Below, one piece after another: positions 10,641-20,932 of a stretch of DNA of 64,000 nt. The DNA is from Drosophila persimilis (Eukaryota > Arthropoda > Insecta > Diptera > Drosophilidae): assembly GCF_003286085.1 (NCBI RefSeq), contig NW_020825327.1, positions 1,054,001 to 1,118,000 on the forward strand, read 5' to 3'. The notes below the pieces were generated by a model that saw nothing but the letters and a program-made list of their open reading frames with translations, ran no database searches and had not been told where the DNA came from. The position numbers and the translations under genes are program-made. Positions within the stretch are counted from its first letter, which is position 1. Each line of letters begins with the position of its first letter.

Positions 10641-10880
10641 CAGACCACAGCGTATTCCATTTTTATTATTTATTTATTTACTCAAGAAAATTTACGAAAA
10701 AAATAAAATTTCCAAAACAAATTATTATCAGACCAATGTGCCAGACATTGCTCAAAGCGGAATTGGTAAAAGATGAGAGCAGAGTGGAGAGCGGGTATAG
10801 CAAGCGGTACTGAGAAGAGAGCGCTATTGCTCAGAATGTTTAAAGAGTGAGAGAGAAAGAACAGTTATTGAAGTAGAGGT

Positions 10881-11636
10881 GATAGCGAGAGAGTGATAAA
10901 ACAACAAAAGCTACAAGACGAGAGACGAAAGCTGTAATGCAATGTAATTTACTCACGGCAACAACACAAACAGAACAACCCGACGATGAAAAATTTTAAG
11001 TTCAATAAATAATAATTAAACACAAATCAAAAGGCATGCACTCGCGGAATAGAATAGATTTCCAGATAGTATGTGAATTAGGAAGGTATTTAATGTTTAT
11101 TTAAGAAAACACCGGATGTTTATGTAAAACAAAGGGAAAATATGCGGAGCGCAAAAAAAAAATCTTATATTTCCAAACGACATTGGATTTGTAAAGAAAT
11201 TGCACACTCCTCGAAGGCTATCCTCATTCGATTAATAACAACTATTCGAACCAAGAGCGCATAAATTCGGAAAAATATCAACGCATAAACGTTGGGTTCG
11301 ATTCGAACAGCTTTTTGGTCCAAACGAAAATTTGCGATCACGAAAGCTAATCCCAAGGTCCCTGCTCGGGGCCATGTAGAATGCTACAAATATTGGTAAT
11401 TGCCTTTAATCAGTCTATGGACGCGGGGGACTAGCGGGGTGGACCAGAGCTGCTTGCGGGGGAGACGAGAAGATATAAGAGGTACGACCGTTCTTCATCA
11501 ATGTGAGATTACGACTGTCTCTCCGTTTATTACCCTAAGCTATGCTGCAGCTATGTTGGGCGTTAGATCTTAAAGAGTAAATGTTACCATTTATCTAATT
11601 TAATTCAAATTTGCGGCTGCATCGACCGTTGTACCG
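10881..11636. other. Unassigned DNA, possible LTR-like promoter near its right end
   Basis: No convincing reading frame or known repeat is visible. Part of 10881-11110 may be more CR1 5' UTR. Around 11364-11600 the sequence resembles an LTR: it starts TGTAGAATGC at about 11364, has GATATAAGAGG near 11472, and about 25 bases later TCAATGTGAGATT, an initiator-like site. No matching second copy or target duplication was found, so the LTR idea is weak. Confidence 0.3.
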
Positions 11637-11897
11637 ACAGTCCTTCCTCCTCCTTTGAAAGACTCGTCGGGCTGCGGACTGAGGACAACTATGCACCCTC
11701 AGTTGCTGTCAGGCGCACATCATGCCTACCGGAAAGGAAAATCCACAGAAACGGCACTTCCTGAAGTAATCTGAGCGGTAGAGAATTCTCTGGATCTCAA
11801 AGAGTACTCACTAATAGCCTTCTTCGATATTGAGGGAGCTTTCAACAACGTTGTACCGGGCGCCATTACAGAAGCCCTGACTGACCTGGGGGTGAAC
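11637..11897 (+). mobile_element. LOA-clade fragment LOA-c (RT), diverged copy of LOA-a/b
   Basis: About 260 bases match LOA-a from the ACTCGTCGGGCTGC block through the CATGCCTACCGGAAAGGAAA block to CTGACCTGGGGGTG, with scattered substitutions. It covers RT around HAYRKGKST and the DIEGAFNN motif. It contains an early stop (TGA near 11770) and is cut off at both ends. It directly abuts the 40-bp inverted repeat at 11912. Confidence 0.8.
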
Positions 11898-11911
11898 CTG
11901 GTCCACCTGAC

Positions 11912-12021
11912 CTGACCAAAGCAGAGACACAAAAGAATAGTCCACAAAGAGCTAACTCTCTCTGGATTGCATATACTCTCCCTCTTTGTGGACTATTCTT
12001 TTGTATCTCTGCTTTGGTCAG
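11912..12021. repeat. 40-bp inverted repeat with 30-bp spacer at the 5' end of CR1-D
   Basis: The left arm 11912-11951 (CTGACCAAAGCAGAG...CACAAAGAG) is the reverse complement of the right arm 11982-12021 with one mismatch. The right arm leads straight into the CR1-D 5' UTR, so the left arm looks like an inverted copy of the element's 5' end. RNA from here would fold into a strong hairpin. Confidence 0.85.
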
Positions 12022-12180
12022 TTTACTGCTCGTTTTCTGCACTTCGTTGGATCATCTGCTCTGAATTATTGCCACTGCTGCTGATTGTCGGACTCGCGCC
12101 GCTGTCTGCTCTCCCATTTTGCCTGCGCTGTCACTCTGTACTTTAATTATTCGTGCACCGTGATTCTACTGCTGTCAATA

Positions 12181-13137
12181 ATGGCAAATGTGTGCAGTGA
12201 AAAGAAATGTGAATTCGGTGGTGTAATCATTGGTGATTTATTCCTTAGCTGCTGGCGGTGCGATAATTTTGCCCACATAAAATGTGCTGGTGGCGGAAAT
12301 TTTGGCTGGCTAAATGATCTGATCTCGAAACGTATAGGCCTGTCTTGGTCACGTTTGGCTTGTCGGCGGATTGAGGCCGAAATGCGCACATTCATGAGAC
12401 AGCCTCAAACTGGGTTTCTGGATGTCAACGAGAAATTTCTAGCCCTTTAATCGCACTTTGGGCTCAAACTCTTGAGCGAATCGCCTAGACGGAAAATTCC
12501 GCATAATGATACCAATCTCTTGCAACCTAATCCGATTGGTACGCCTGCCGCCCACCTTCATCCATCGGAAGCATTTGTTACTCCGTGTGGTCATGCCCCC
12601 GGTGTTTTTTTACACCGAGCAATGTGCTTCCTTCGAGCATCCAAGATCCCATCAGCATCAATCCCATCTCTGCAGTTTCTGCTGCCATCACTAGCGACGT
12701 GGTGTGTGCTCCTAGTGCGGGTGTGTAGGTTGCTGGTAATGTCGTGCCAAATCCTGCTCCACCCGTTTCTGCCAATGTTTCTGCCTCAGGACCGAGATCT
12801 CTTTTAAGAGTGGCTCCACCATCACGTTCTCGGTCGGAGCTTCAACTTAGAGCAGTGGTTGTTTCCGGCTATAATTATTCCTGAGGCTACAACGGAGGAT
12901 GGTAAACAACACCTTTCCTCTAAACTTATCGCTTCGCCTGATGATATAGTTGTGACTAAATTTACATTTAAAAATAAGCGCAACATATCATCCTTTAAAA
13001 TTCTTCTCCCTGATTCTTTACTATCTAAATCTGTGGAACCGTCAATATGGCCTGAGCATACAATTTTGCATGAGTTCCTTCACAAAGATACGAATCCGAG
13101 TCCCAGAATTACCGAACCTGCTGCTCCAAAACACTGA
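12181..13137 (+). pseudogene. CR1-D ORF1, zinc-finger protein, frameshifted
   Basis: The ATG at 12181 opens a frame with a PHD-like finger: CSEKKCEF, then LSCWRCDNFAHIKCAG, then ACRR. That frame stops at 12450. A later frame (12859-13137) carries the conserved ORF1 C-terminus with SSFKILLPDSLLSKS and WPEHTILHEFLHKD, which aligns with SFKIS...FWPEHLVVNEF in CR1-B ORF1 (minus strand near 23650-23700). The region between is in other frames. The protein would be the RNA-binding partner of ORF2. I chose this start because the upstream in-frame methionine at 12085 lies in the 5' UTR. Confidence 0.65.
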
Positions 13138-14136
13138 TGTACCATTTTTCTATTCACTATCAGAACGTTTCCAGTTTCTTGGGCAAATTGCGTCATTTGA
13201 TTTCGATGCCATCGCTTTTACAGAAACCTGGCTTAACTCTTCTATCAATGATCTTTAAATTTTCATTAACACTTACACTATTTATAGAATGGACCGCCCA
13301 TCTTTTGCAGGTGGGGTTCTGATTGCAATCAAATCTTATTTCTCATCTGAGTTATTCCCATTCAATAACATACATGTTAATTGAATTTGTTGCAATCAAA
13401 GTTCGTGTTGGTTCGGCATTTTTCTATTTAACCTGCTTCTACATTCCTCCCAGGTCTGATCCTGAGGTTTACTTAAACCACCTCCCAGCAATCAATACTG
13501 TCATATCTGCATTAGGTTGCAATGATCAAATTATTGTCATGGGGGATTTTAACCTCCCATTTCTTTCTTGGCTGCCTTGTGATGACGCTAACCTGTTGTT
13601 TCCCAATTGCCACAATGACTTTATCAATGGGCTAACGGATATTTCCCTTGTCCAAATTAATGCCGTTAAAAACATTAGGGACAGACTTCGTGACCTCATG
13701 TTTGTTAACGATATCCCCAACGATAGCCCAATATCATTACCTGAAGATCCTTACCATCCAACTTTGTCGATATCCCTTGAGTGTACCCGATCTGGTTGTG
13801 CTGACAGTTCCATGGCGCTTTGCCACATAAAGTGTTTTCGCAAAACAAACTTTAACGACTTAGATCTACATCTCTCGCTGTTGATTAGTCGTTTCTTTAT
13901 TCATTACCAAACATAGGCGCAACTGTTAACTCGTTTTATTGCTCTATTTACTCCGCCCTTAATACATTTGTTCCAGAAATCACTGTACCTGTATCGTGCA
14001 AGCCTCCCTGGTTCTCCAAGTATTTTTCATACTTAAAAAATAATAAATCCAGGCTCTATAAAAAGTACCACAAGTCGGGCTCCACGTTGGCCTTAGCTCT
14101 AGAACAAAACAGAAGCTTTTGCCGTTGGTATCTCGA
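13137..14136 (+). pseudogene. CR1-D ORF2 fragment, AP-type endonuclease
   Basis: Frames here show an endonuclease start (HYQNV, then DFDAIAFTETWLN with the catalytic Glu), FAGGVLIAIKS, VGSAFFYLTCFYIPPRSDP, IVMGDFNLPFLSW (Asp/Asn pair), RDLMFVNDIP, and the closing DPYHPTLSISL (His-Pro). A linker follows with KPPWFSKYFSYLKN and RLYKKYHKSGS up to about 14136. Changes of frame occur near 13190, 13260 and 13322. The endonuclease nicks target DNA to prime reverse transcription. RT is absent because the copy is truncated. Confidence 0.7.
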
Positions 14137-14685
14137 TCAGATCGGATCATTTTAATAGCCAAAAGGAACAAGTCAATTTACAGTGACTACGCAGCGCCCG
14201 GCGACGCGTTCAGACACGTCTCTTCTACACGCACTTTTTGTCGCTCAATGTAGCCATACTGACTTTGTATCGGGTATAAATGTAGAGTTACGGTCGCAGC
14301 AGAAACTCACAACGTTCCTCAACGTTCTGTTTCTTTTCACTGCACTGAATGTTTTTCTTCTTACATACGTCCGTCTGTGATCACGGATAAAATTGAAAAG
14401 ACAGACCTTCGACACGCTCCATCCGCTTGAGCTCTTGTTTCTCTCGTTCCCTTTTTCACCGCCCATTGAAAGTTAACTCTGTTAGCTATGTAATTTTGAC
14501 ATGCGCCTAACTGCCCTAAAAGTGCAAGATGCATTTGAAGAGAATGCGAAACCGTAAGGTGGTTTGTGCACATATTAGTTGTATATTTGTTATTTGTTTC
14601 ATTTATTTGAATGCATAAATATTAATATCTAAATTATATTACTATATTTAAAATATTACAAGAACAAAATCATTTATATCCTTAT
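14137..14685 (-). mobile_element. DINE-like (Helitron-type) interspersed repeat with the empty site of the errantivirus
   Basis: This is an inverted copy of 42439-42542 joined to 49108-49560. The part up to about 14340 has typical DINE wording on the minus strand (TTATACCCG, CAAAGTCAGTATGGCTAC, GGCGCTGCGTAG). Near 14583-14600 it reads across TACAAATAT-type sequence without the errantivirus, so it preserves the pre-insertion target. It is non-coding. It ends exactly where the BEL-2 LTR starts (14686). That the whole 549 bp is one element is inference. Confidence 0.65.
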
Positions 14686-15131
14686 TGTTGAGACAACGAG
14701 CTTTTTCGCTGACTATAATTGTTCAAGAATTTCAAAAATTAATAATTTGAGAAACATCATAAATTTTATTATGGGTGATTTGTGTGTTGAGGGTGGCCGA
14801 AGATGCCAGAGCCTTTTACAATAGTATTAGTATTACAATAGTATACACTTGGATGAGGCAAGCGAGCCGATCTCGAGCCAAAGTAATAGATTGGGGGAAA
14901 AAAAGGTCTGTTCTATATCAAGCGGTAACTGCCAGAGCAGGCGCAGCTGCTGAGGGCTTAGCGACGGCATACGAAAGAAAAGATAACAAGAGCGAGCATA
15001 GATGATTAAATGAGAGCATATTGCTGAGCGAGCATAGATAAAGCTACGGTTACGTTACGTTAGTTTAGTATAATGACCAAAGTGGAAAGAAGTGAATCGA
15101 TAGGCAATAGAAAGATGGTACAAAATTTACA
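14686..15131 (-). repeat. 3' LTR of BEL-2, 446 bp
   Basis: On the minus strand it begins TGTAAATTTTGTACC at 15131 and ends CTCGTTGTCTCAACA at 14686. It matches the 5' LTR of BEL-3 (32409-32847) and the partial LTR at 37534-37811. It follows the integrase-coding region in the expected 3' position. Confidence 0.85.
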
Positions 15132-17867
15132 GTCGGGCTTCGCCCGAACATACTCCGGCCGTGGCAGGATCCATGCCTTTCACCTCATCTTGTAGAGGCA
15201 ATAGACATAATTTTTCAAGTGCTCTTCGGCTAACACCTGTAGCCATCATGATCAAGGCGACTCGAGATACGCCATCAGCTCCTGGGAAGAGCTCGAGGAT
15301 GCTCGCTAGAGGCCACTTCAGAGGAGGGAAGTTCTCGTCCTTAACAAGAACGACATCATTGACGCGAAGCTCAGGATTCCGGGTGCGCCACTTCGTTCTT
15401 TCTTGAAGACTGGTTAAATAGGATTGGCGCCAGCGAAACCAAAAGATTTGCTGAAGCTGTGTGACCTTCTGCCAACGGTCCAAGCGATCGCCGTTTGAAT
15501 GAACCAAGTCGGGCTCCAAGAAGGTTGTGATAGGGGCGCCAACCAGAAAATGGCTGGGCGTGAGTACATCGAGATCTGCAGGGTTCTCTGAAAAAGGAAA
15601 CAATGGCATTGAATTAATGATTGCACAGATATTGCACGCGAGAGTGCGCAGCTCATCAAATCCAAGAAGCGAGGATCCAAGGGCACGTCGAAGATGATGT
15701 TTAGCAAGCTTGACTGACGCCTCCCACAATCCTCCAAAATGTGGCGATGTAGGAGGAATGAAACGCCAATCGATGCAATCGTCGAGACAAGCTTGATGCA
15801 CGGCTTCTTGATGACTGTCGCTTAGGAATAGCGACTTAAGTTCCGCTAGTTCGTTCCGCGCTCCAACAAAATTTGTGGCATTATCTGACCAAATACGAAT
15901 CGGTCTTCCATGGGTGCAAATAAAACGGCGAAGAGCAGAGAGGAACTCAGACATTGTAAGATCCTTCACAAGCTCGATGTGAACCGCCTTAGTGGAGAAA
16001 CATATAAAAATGCTCATGTAGCACTTTAGTGGGGGCCGGTTTCGAACTTCTGATTTATATAGGAACGGACCGCAATAATAAACGCCGGTAACTAAAAATG
16101 CACGAGATTCGCTAACTCTGTCCACCGGAAGATCTGCCATTATTTTCCCGAGAGTTCGAGGCTTCACTCTAAAGCATCTGACACACTTTTTGGTTACGTG
16201 TGCTACGCTCTTTCGGCCACCGATTGGCCAGTACGTTTGACGAATGATGGCTAATAGCGACTGGGGTCCAGCGTGAAGGTGTTTTTCGTGTAAGGGCCGT
16301 ATCAGAGCAGAAGTGATGGAATGATTCCTGGGCTATATTATGGGATGCCGAGCTTCGAAGTCCAAGGTAGAGTTTTTAAGACGCCCTCCAACTCGATGCA
16401 AGCCGCAATCATCTAAAAATGGCGAAAGCGAGACGATCGAGCTTGAAGCCTTGATGTCCTTTCGGGTTTCCAGGGCGAAGAAGCAGCTCGGTTCCCAAAC
16501 GCAAGTCCTCCACAGCTATTCCATACTTTCGTCGATGAAAAAATTTGCATATATACGCAAAAATTCGTTGCATTTTGGGAAAGGAACTTACAAACTTTGA
16601 TTCTTCCACCAAATATATTGACGAGCAGTTTGTAATTATTATGGTTTTTCGTGCCTCCAAAATTGGCTCTGGAAGAGCAGGCGTACTTGGCCATTGATCC
16701 TTCCTGGCTGTCAAGTATGTAGGTCCATACATCCAAAGATGAGAATTGATGAGCTCAGCTGGTAATGATCCTCGAGAAAGCATATCGGCAGGGTTTAGAT
16801 CAGTTGGCACGTACAGCCAAGACATTCCAGATGTGAGTTCATGAATAACAGAAAGTCTATTAGCGACAAATACATTGAAGTTGGATGGTTGATTCTTGAT
16901 CCAAGCCAAAACGACTGTGGAGTCACACCACAAGTGTCATCAAAGACACTTAATGCATAAGCTGGGCGAGTAGCGCTGCGTCACATAATTCCAACTTGGG
17001 TGGCGCTACACGAGATCTGGAAGATAGAAGATTTGCCTTGACTCCATTGTCGCCTTGCGAAACAGCGTAGATGCAAGCTCCATAAGCACTCATGCTGGCA
17101 TCACAAAATCCATATATTTCAAGGTTGCTGCTTCGAAGGAACGATAGGCGCGGGAAAGAAATTTGTTGCATAGAGTCAAACTGCTGAATAAAGTTGATCC
17201 AAGTTGTGCGTAAGGAGACTGGCAGACTTTCATCCCAATGAAGCTTTTCTTTCCACAGCTGCTGTAGAAATATTTTTGCGTTGGTAATTACTGGCCCTAT
17301 AAGTCCGAGTGGATCATAAAATCGTGCAATAGTTGACAATACGACTCGCTTAGTTGGTTTCGAAGGGACTTGATTGGGACAGAATGAAAATATTAGCTCA
17401 TCCGAATAATAGCGTCTTGGTTACATCGCTGCCACCAGTAATTTTAACAAATGTTTCCCTAGTTCACTGGGTGTTTGATCGAGTACAGATGTATCGTTGG
17501 AACACCATTTACTGATCTTGAAATTTCCTTTGGCTAAGAGTTCTGACACCTGGCGAATTATTTCCAGCACCTCATTTCTAGTATCTCCCCCCGTTAGCAC
17601 ATCATCCACGTAAAAGTCCCGTAGGAGTTTTGTGGTGGTTTTGTCTTCTCTTAAGACGCAGTGATGAGGAAGAAAAAATTTGAATTGTTTAAGTGAGTCA
17701 CCTTTGAAAGGAGACATGTGATTCAAATCGACGTATTCCTTTATAAAAGCGGCGTATTGGGTCTTGAGAAGTGGTTTGCGAACCAGCTTGCACTCTAGAT
17801 TGAGGAATCTGCGATAGGCTTGTTGATATGAATCTCCAAGGAGACTTCCACTCAGCTTCAAAGGCAA
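15127..17867 (-). pseudogene. BEL-2 pol: reverse transcriptase, RNase H, integrase, broken
   Basis: From right to left: RT (17867-17421) with MSPFKGDSLKQFKFFLPHHC and FYVDDVLTGGD, but the palm between is deleted by several hundred bases compared with BEL-3. Next is RNase H (17339-16950, IARFYDPLGLIGPV, FCDASMSAYGACIY; 16933-16409, NPADMLSRGSLP). Integrase (16330-15127) has a zinc-binding H2C2 region, SDNATNFVGA (second Asp) and FGGLWEASVKLAKHHLRR (Glu). The expected first catalytic Asp of integrase is Tyr (GVYYCGPF, codon at 16080-16078). A deletion of about 39 bases near 16480 and breaks at about 17400 and 16945 disrupt the frame; the last two are shared with BEL-3. Confidence 0.85.
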
Positions 17868-19156
17868 TTGAACGCAGTACTCGCCGCTTGGAAGCCGACC
17901 GCAATGATTTTTAAAATGTACCTCGCAAGCAATTTCCTCCTTTGTGGCTTCTGTAGCGAGACCGTGCAGTTTTCCACTTCCCAGAACCTTCGCACTAGCT
18001 CATCCAAACCAACGGTAGGCGTTTGGCTCAATTCCGTCGAACTAGAGGCCGCTAGGAGCACTGAGCTGTGGGAGTAATGACCGCCACCTGTGACAACCCA
18101 GCCGAGACGGGTTTTTTGTATCATAGGAAGTCCCCTCTCCAATTTGAACTGTCCAACGCATTTAATGTAGTAAAATAAGCTGGCTCCAAGGCTGATATTG
18201 GATGGCATTTCCCATTTGGATACATCAAATGAAGAAGCAGGCTGGTTTCCTGTAATACGTGGAGCAACGAGAGCTGTGAGACTCGTGAAGTAATCGGAAG
18301 TCCTGGATTGAATGACCAAATTAACTGAACCTTCCGTGTGAAATGCAGAATCTGCGCCGATACCGGATACTGATACCGACCCTTTGGCTCGTTTCAGCTG
18401 AAGCTTTTGAGCAAAGCGAGAGGTTATTAAATTAATCTGAGAGCCTGAATCCAGAAGAGCCCGGCAAGGAAGAAGATCACCAAATTGACTCTTTATCATA
18501 ATGACTGTCGTGCCTAGAAGCACTACGTCTGAGCTAAGATTCTGAGCAGGAGGTGAGCATGATGGTGAAGCGGCAACCAGAGAACTTGGAAGATTGGGAC
18601 CTGAGCATGAGTCTGTCTGAATAGGAGACGTTGAAGCGTTCGTAGGTTCCGTGATAACTGACGTAGGCAGCGGATTGTTGATATGTAAAAGGGTATGATG
18701 TTTTTCACCGCATGTGCGACAAGAGCCTAAACTGCAAGAGGTATTCCAATGTCCCTTCTTCAAACAATTGAAGCAAACTCTAAGCTTCCTTGCCTCTCTA
18801 AGACGCAAAGATGGCGAAAGGTTTCCAAAGCGAGTGCAGCTGTAAAATGTTAGGCCCTTTATTATCACAGAATACGCATTCCAATACGATTGTATTTGTA
18901 ACAACAAGACTGTGTTTTGAATGAGTGATTCGTTTGTGTGGATTGAATGATGATGCATCCTGCTATTTCTTCCATGGTACCCATCGACCTAAGCGCTCTC
19001 ATGTGAGAATGAAGCTTGTCCGATAAAGTACGTAGGTTTGTAGTTGACTCATCTTCAACCTTCTCATGCCTCAGAATCTCAGCAACGTGTGCCTGAAAGA
19101 TTAAACGTTTATTATTGTAACGATTGTTTAAAATGTCCAATGCAATATCATAATCT
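17858..19156 (-). pseudogene. BEL-2 gag remnant and protease
   Basis: A gag core (about 19156-18865) shows YDIALDILNNRYNNKRLIFQ, HVAEILRHEKVEDES and MGTMEEIAGCIII. Another frame (18958-17858) has zinc-knuckle motifs (CFNCLKKGHWNTSC, CRTCGEKHHTLLH). An aspartic protease follows with ALLDSGSQINLITSRFAQKL, then the ASLFYYIKCVGQF and GLPMIQKTRLGWVV blocks that lead to RT. The middle of gag between the core and the knuckles is missing, as in BEL-3. Gag would form the particle and protease would cut the polyprotein. Confidence 0.8.
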
Positions 19157-20695
19157 GGGTATGAACCATCGCGCGAGTGTTCAGGTTGGTATAAAGTCAG
19201 CGAGAATCGAAGTGTTTTTAGCATAGGCCAGCAGTTCCTGTGGCATCCTCTTGGAGGCATCGTTCAGTGATGCCAGCACTGGGGCGCCCAGGTATTTCCT
19301 CCTTACCCTTGAGAGGGCCGGACAGTTGCAGATGAGATGTTCCAGGGTTTCGATAGCCCCAGGTTCATCGCATTTCCTACAAATGCCTCTGTTGGTGATG
19401 GCTAGCTTTGTTGCATGTTCAGCAGCCTTGAAATGACCTGTTAGTATTTCCATTAACAATCTACAGTCCTTTCGTGGTAGGTGCATAGGTAGTGGCTAAG
19501 TTTCTCGTTGCGTTCCATGCACATTATTTTCGAGGTTCTGCAGGTGCTGGTACTCCTCCACCTGCTTTCGGTTTGTGATCTGGCCTGCTTCTCTAGATCG
19601 CTTTGCAGCTTTCTAAGGGAAACAGGCACGTTCTCGATTCTCGTATTCGCCAGCCCAACGCCTTTCTAAGCTAGTACGACCGCCGCCTCGTTTCCTTCGA
19701 TGCCTTGGTGACTGGTAACCCAATAGATCCGCACTGACTTTGTCGTGCTTCGGATATCTACTGCCTCCCTGCTCGCCAAGACAATTCTGCAACAAACCGC
19801 GGACGACTGCATGGATATTATCGCCGCTTTGCTGTCGACGCATCGTGTGCTCTATCAGTAAGAAGAGCGATCTCTACTGCTTTCCTGATAGCAAAAACCT
19901 CTGCCTGGCTGTGAAGCTGTGAATATTGCGGAAAGCTATGGGGTAATCGCCTCTTTGGTCACCTGCATCATGGCTGGGAATACCCCGTCCAGTCCTGGTG
20001 CGTTTGGGCCCGCAAAGAAGTCTATTGCCCAGTGGATTCGCTTTGTGGTTAACAGATCTGTTGGGGGGTGTTGTTCCTCGGTTGCTAGGTCCTGGTGCTT
20101 TTTGGCATCAGCGACCTCGGTGCAGCCAGGGAAATGCTCCTCCATTAGTGCTCTTAGGGCTTCATCACTGCCCTCTGTCCAATTTCCGTCGTCTAGCTTT
20201 AATTGGCCATACAAAGCCAGTAGACTGCTTAAAGAGCAGCTTCCGAAGTCGTGCGGTTTCTGGTACTTTCTCGATTTTGGAGCAGAAGGTCCTCCACGAG
20301 TTCCGTTGGGCTTTGCATATTTCCTTCCTGTAGCTCCTAAGTATGAGTGTGTATTCCTCATAGACGATCCCTTCGTTCGCTTGTTTGCCGATCTTAAAGA
20401 ATTCCTTGAGGTTGTTCCTTTGGAGAGAAAGATCCCGGTTCCACCGGAGTGGCTTGGACCTCTTCTTCGTCCTCGAGGGTTTGCACGATGTGTGATAGGT
20501 GTCCAGTAACGAGTTGGATAGGATCTCTAGAGACTTCTCTATGTCCTCCGCGGATTTCACTGAGCCCGGACTCGCGAGCTTCGAAGTAACTATCTTTTTA
20601 AATTTTCTCAGTTTGTATTCCGGGGGTTTCTATAGACTGTTACCTTCGAAGAGTGTTTGAAATCGCACTTAAACTGAATGTACTTATCTCTTGGA
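19157..20695 (-). pseudogene. LOA-clade family 2 fragment: EN-RT linker joined to RNase H and C-terminus, RT deleted
   Basis: From the right on the minus strand: the endonuclease end and linker (about 20690-20165, KFKKIVTSKLASPGSV, CKPSRTKKRSKPLRWN). Next is the start of RT (20361-19936, AGPNAPGLDGVFPAMMQ), then an abrupt join near 19925 to RNase H (QLHSQAEVFAIRKAVEIALL, IYWVTSHQGIEGNEAA). The C-terminus (19486-19181) has LLMEILTGHFKAAEHATKLA and the Cys motif CRKCDEP...HLICNCPALSR. All RT catalytic motifs are deleted. This is a second LOA family, distinct from LOA-a/b and from the copy at 61795-63796. Confidence 0.75.
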
Positions 20696-20932
20696 CGTTG
20701 ACATGCAATGACTGCATCTTTCAAGAGGCGATGCAATTACCGCACCGTCAAGTGTCCCGTGTGACACCAGCAGAAGGCTGTTAGGAAAAATAGCTGTTAG
20801 ACTAATATTCGAGGAAAATTAGCACTAAACTTACTAAGAGAGTTAGGCATGCATTCATAATACAAATACCACTACAATTACTAATTACTAGAAAGGTGTG
20901 TAAGGATTAGTAATTTAATAAGAGAATTAGAA

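Larger units (their letters stand above)
6790..10880 (-). mobile_element. CR1-clade non-LTR retrotransposon CR1-A, internally deleted, split by a solo LTR
   Basis: Minus-strand copy. The 3' UTR lies at about 6790-7040 and shares its terminal ~100 bases with CR1-B and CR1-C. The 3' part has a short ATTACTA-type repeat (6997-7025). ORF2 runs from about 10480 down to 7046. A zinc-finger-coding piece of ORF1 is at about 10640-10490, and 5' UTR at about 10655-10880 is shared with 24045-24240. Most of ORF1 is deleted. A 716-bp solo LTR at 8690-9405 interrupts the EN-RT linker. CR1 clade is assigned from the RT wording, the C-terminal domain and the PHD-like finger of ORF1; it resembles Drosophila Cr1a. 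Confidence 0.8.
11982..14136 (+). mobile_element. CR1-clade retrotransposon CR1-D (second subfamily), 5' UTR, ORF1 and endonuclease, 3' truncated
   Basis: The copy has 5' UTR from about 11982, ORF1 from an ATG at 12181 to about 13137, then ORF2 through the endonuclease and EN-RT linker to about 14136. There a DINE-like repeat cuts it off, so no RT is present. Its proteins differ widely from CR1-A/B/C while keeping the same architecture, so it is a separate CR1 subfamily. Confidence 0.75.
14686..19156 (-). mobile_element. BEL/Pao retrotransposon BEL-2, 3' LTR and internal region, 5' end lost
   Basis: The minus-strand copy has its 3' LTR at the left, then integrase, RNase H, RT, protease and gag remnants toward the right. 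It ends near 19156 where LOA family 2 sequence begins, so the 5' LTR, leader and gag N-terminus are gone. A scrap of the same family's leader and gag start lies at 24936-25284. The copy is closely similar to BEL-3 and BEL-4 but in the opposite orientation. Confidence 0.85.

Noticed and set aside
11165..11356. Minus-strand 63-codon frame
   Set aside because: Ile-, Arg- and Val-rich peptide in AT-rich DNA, no domain, and no link to neighbouring elements.
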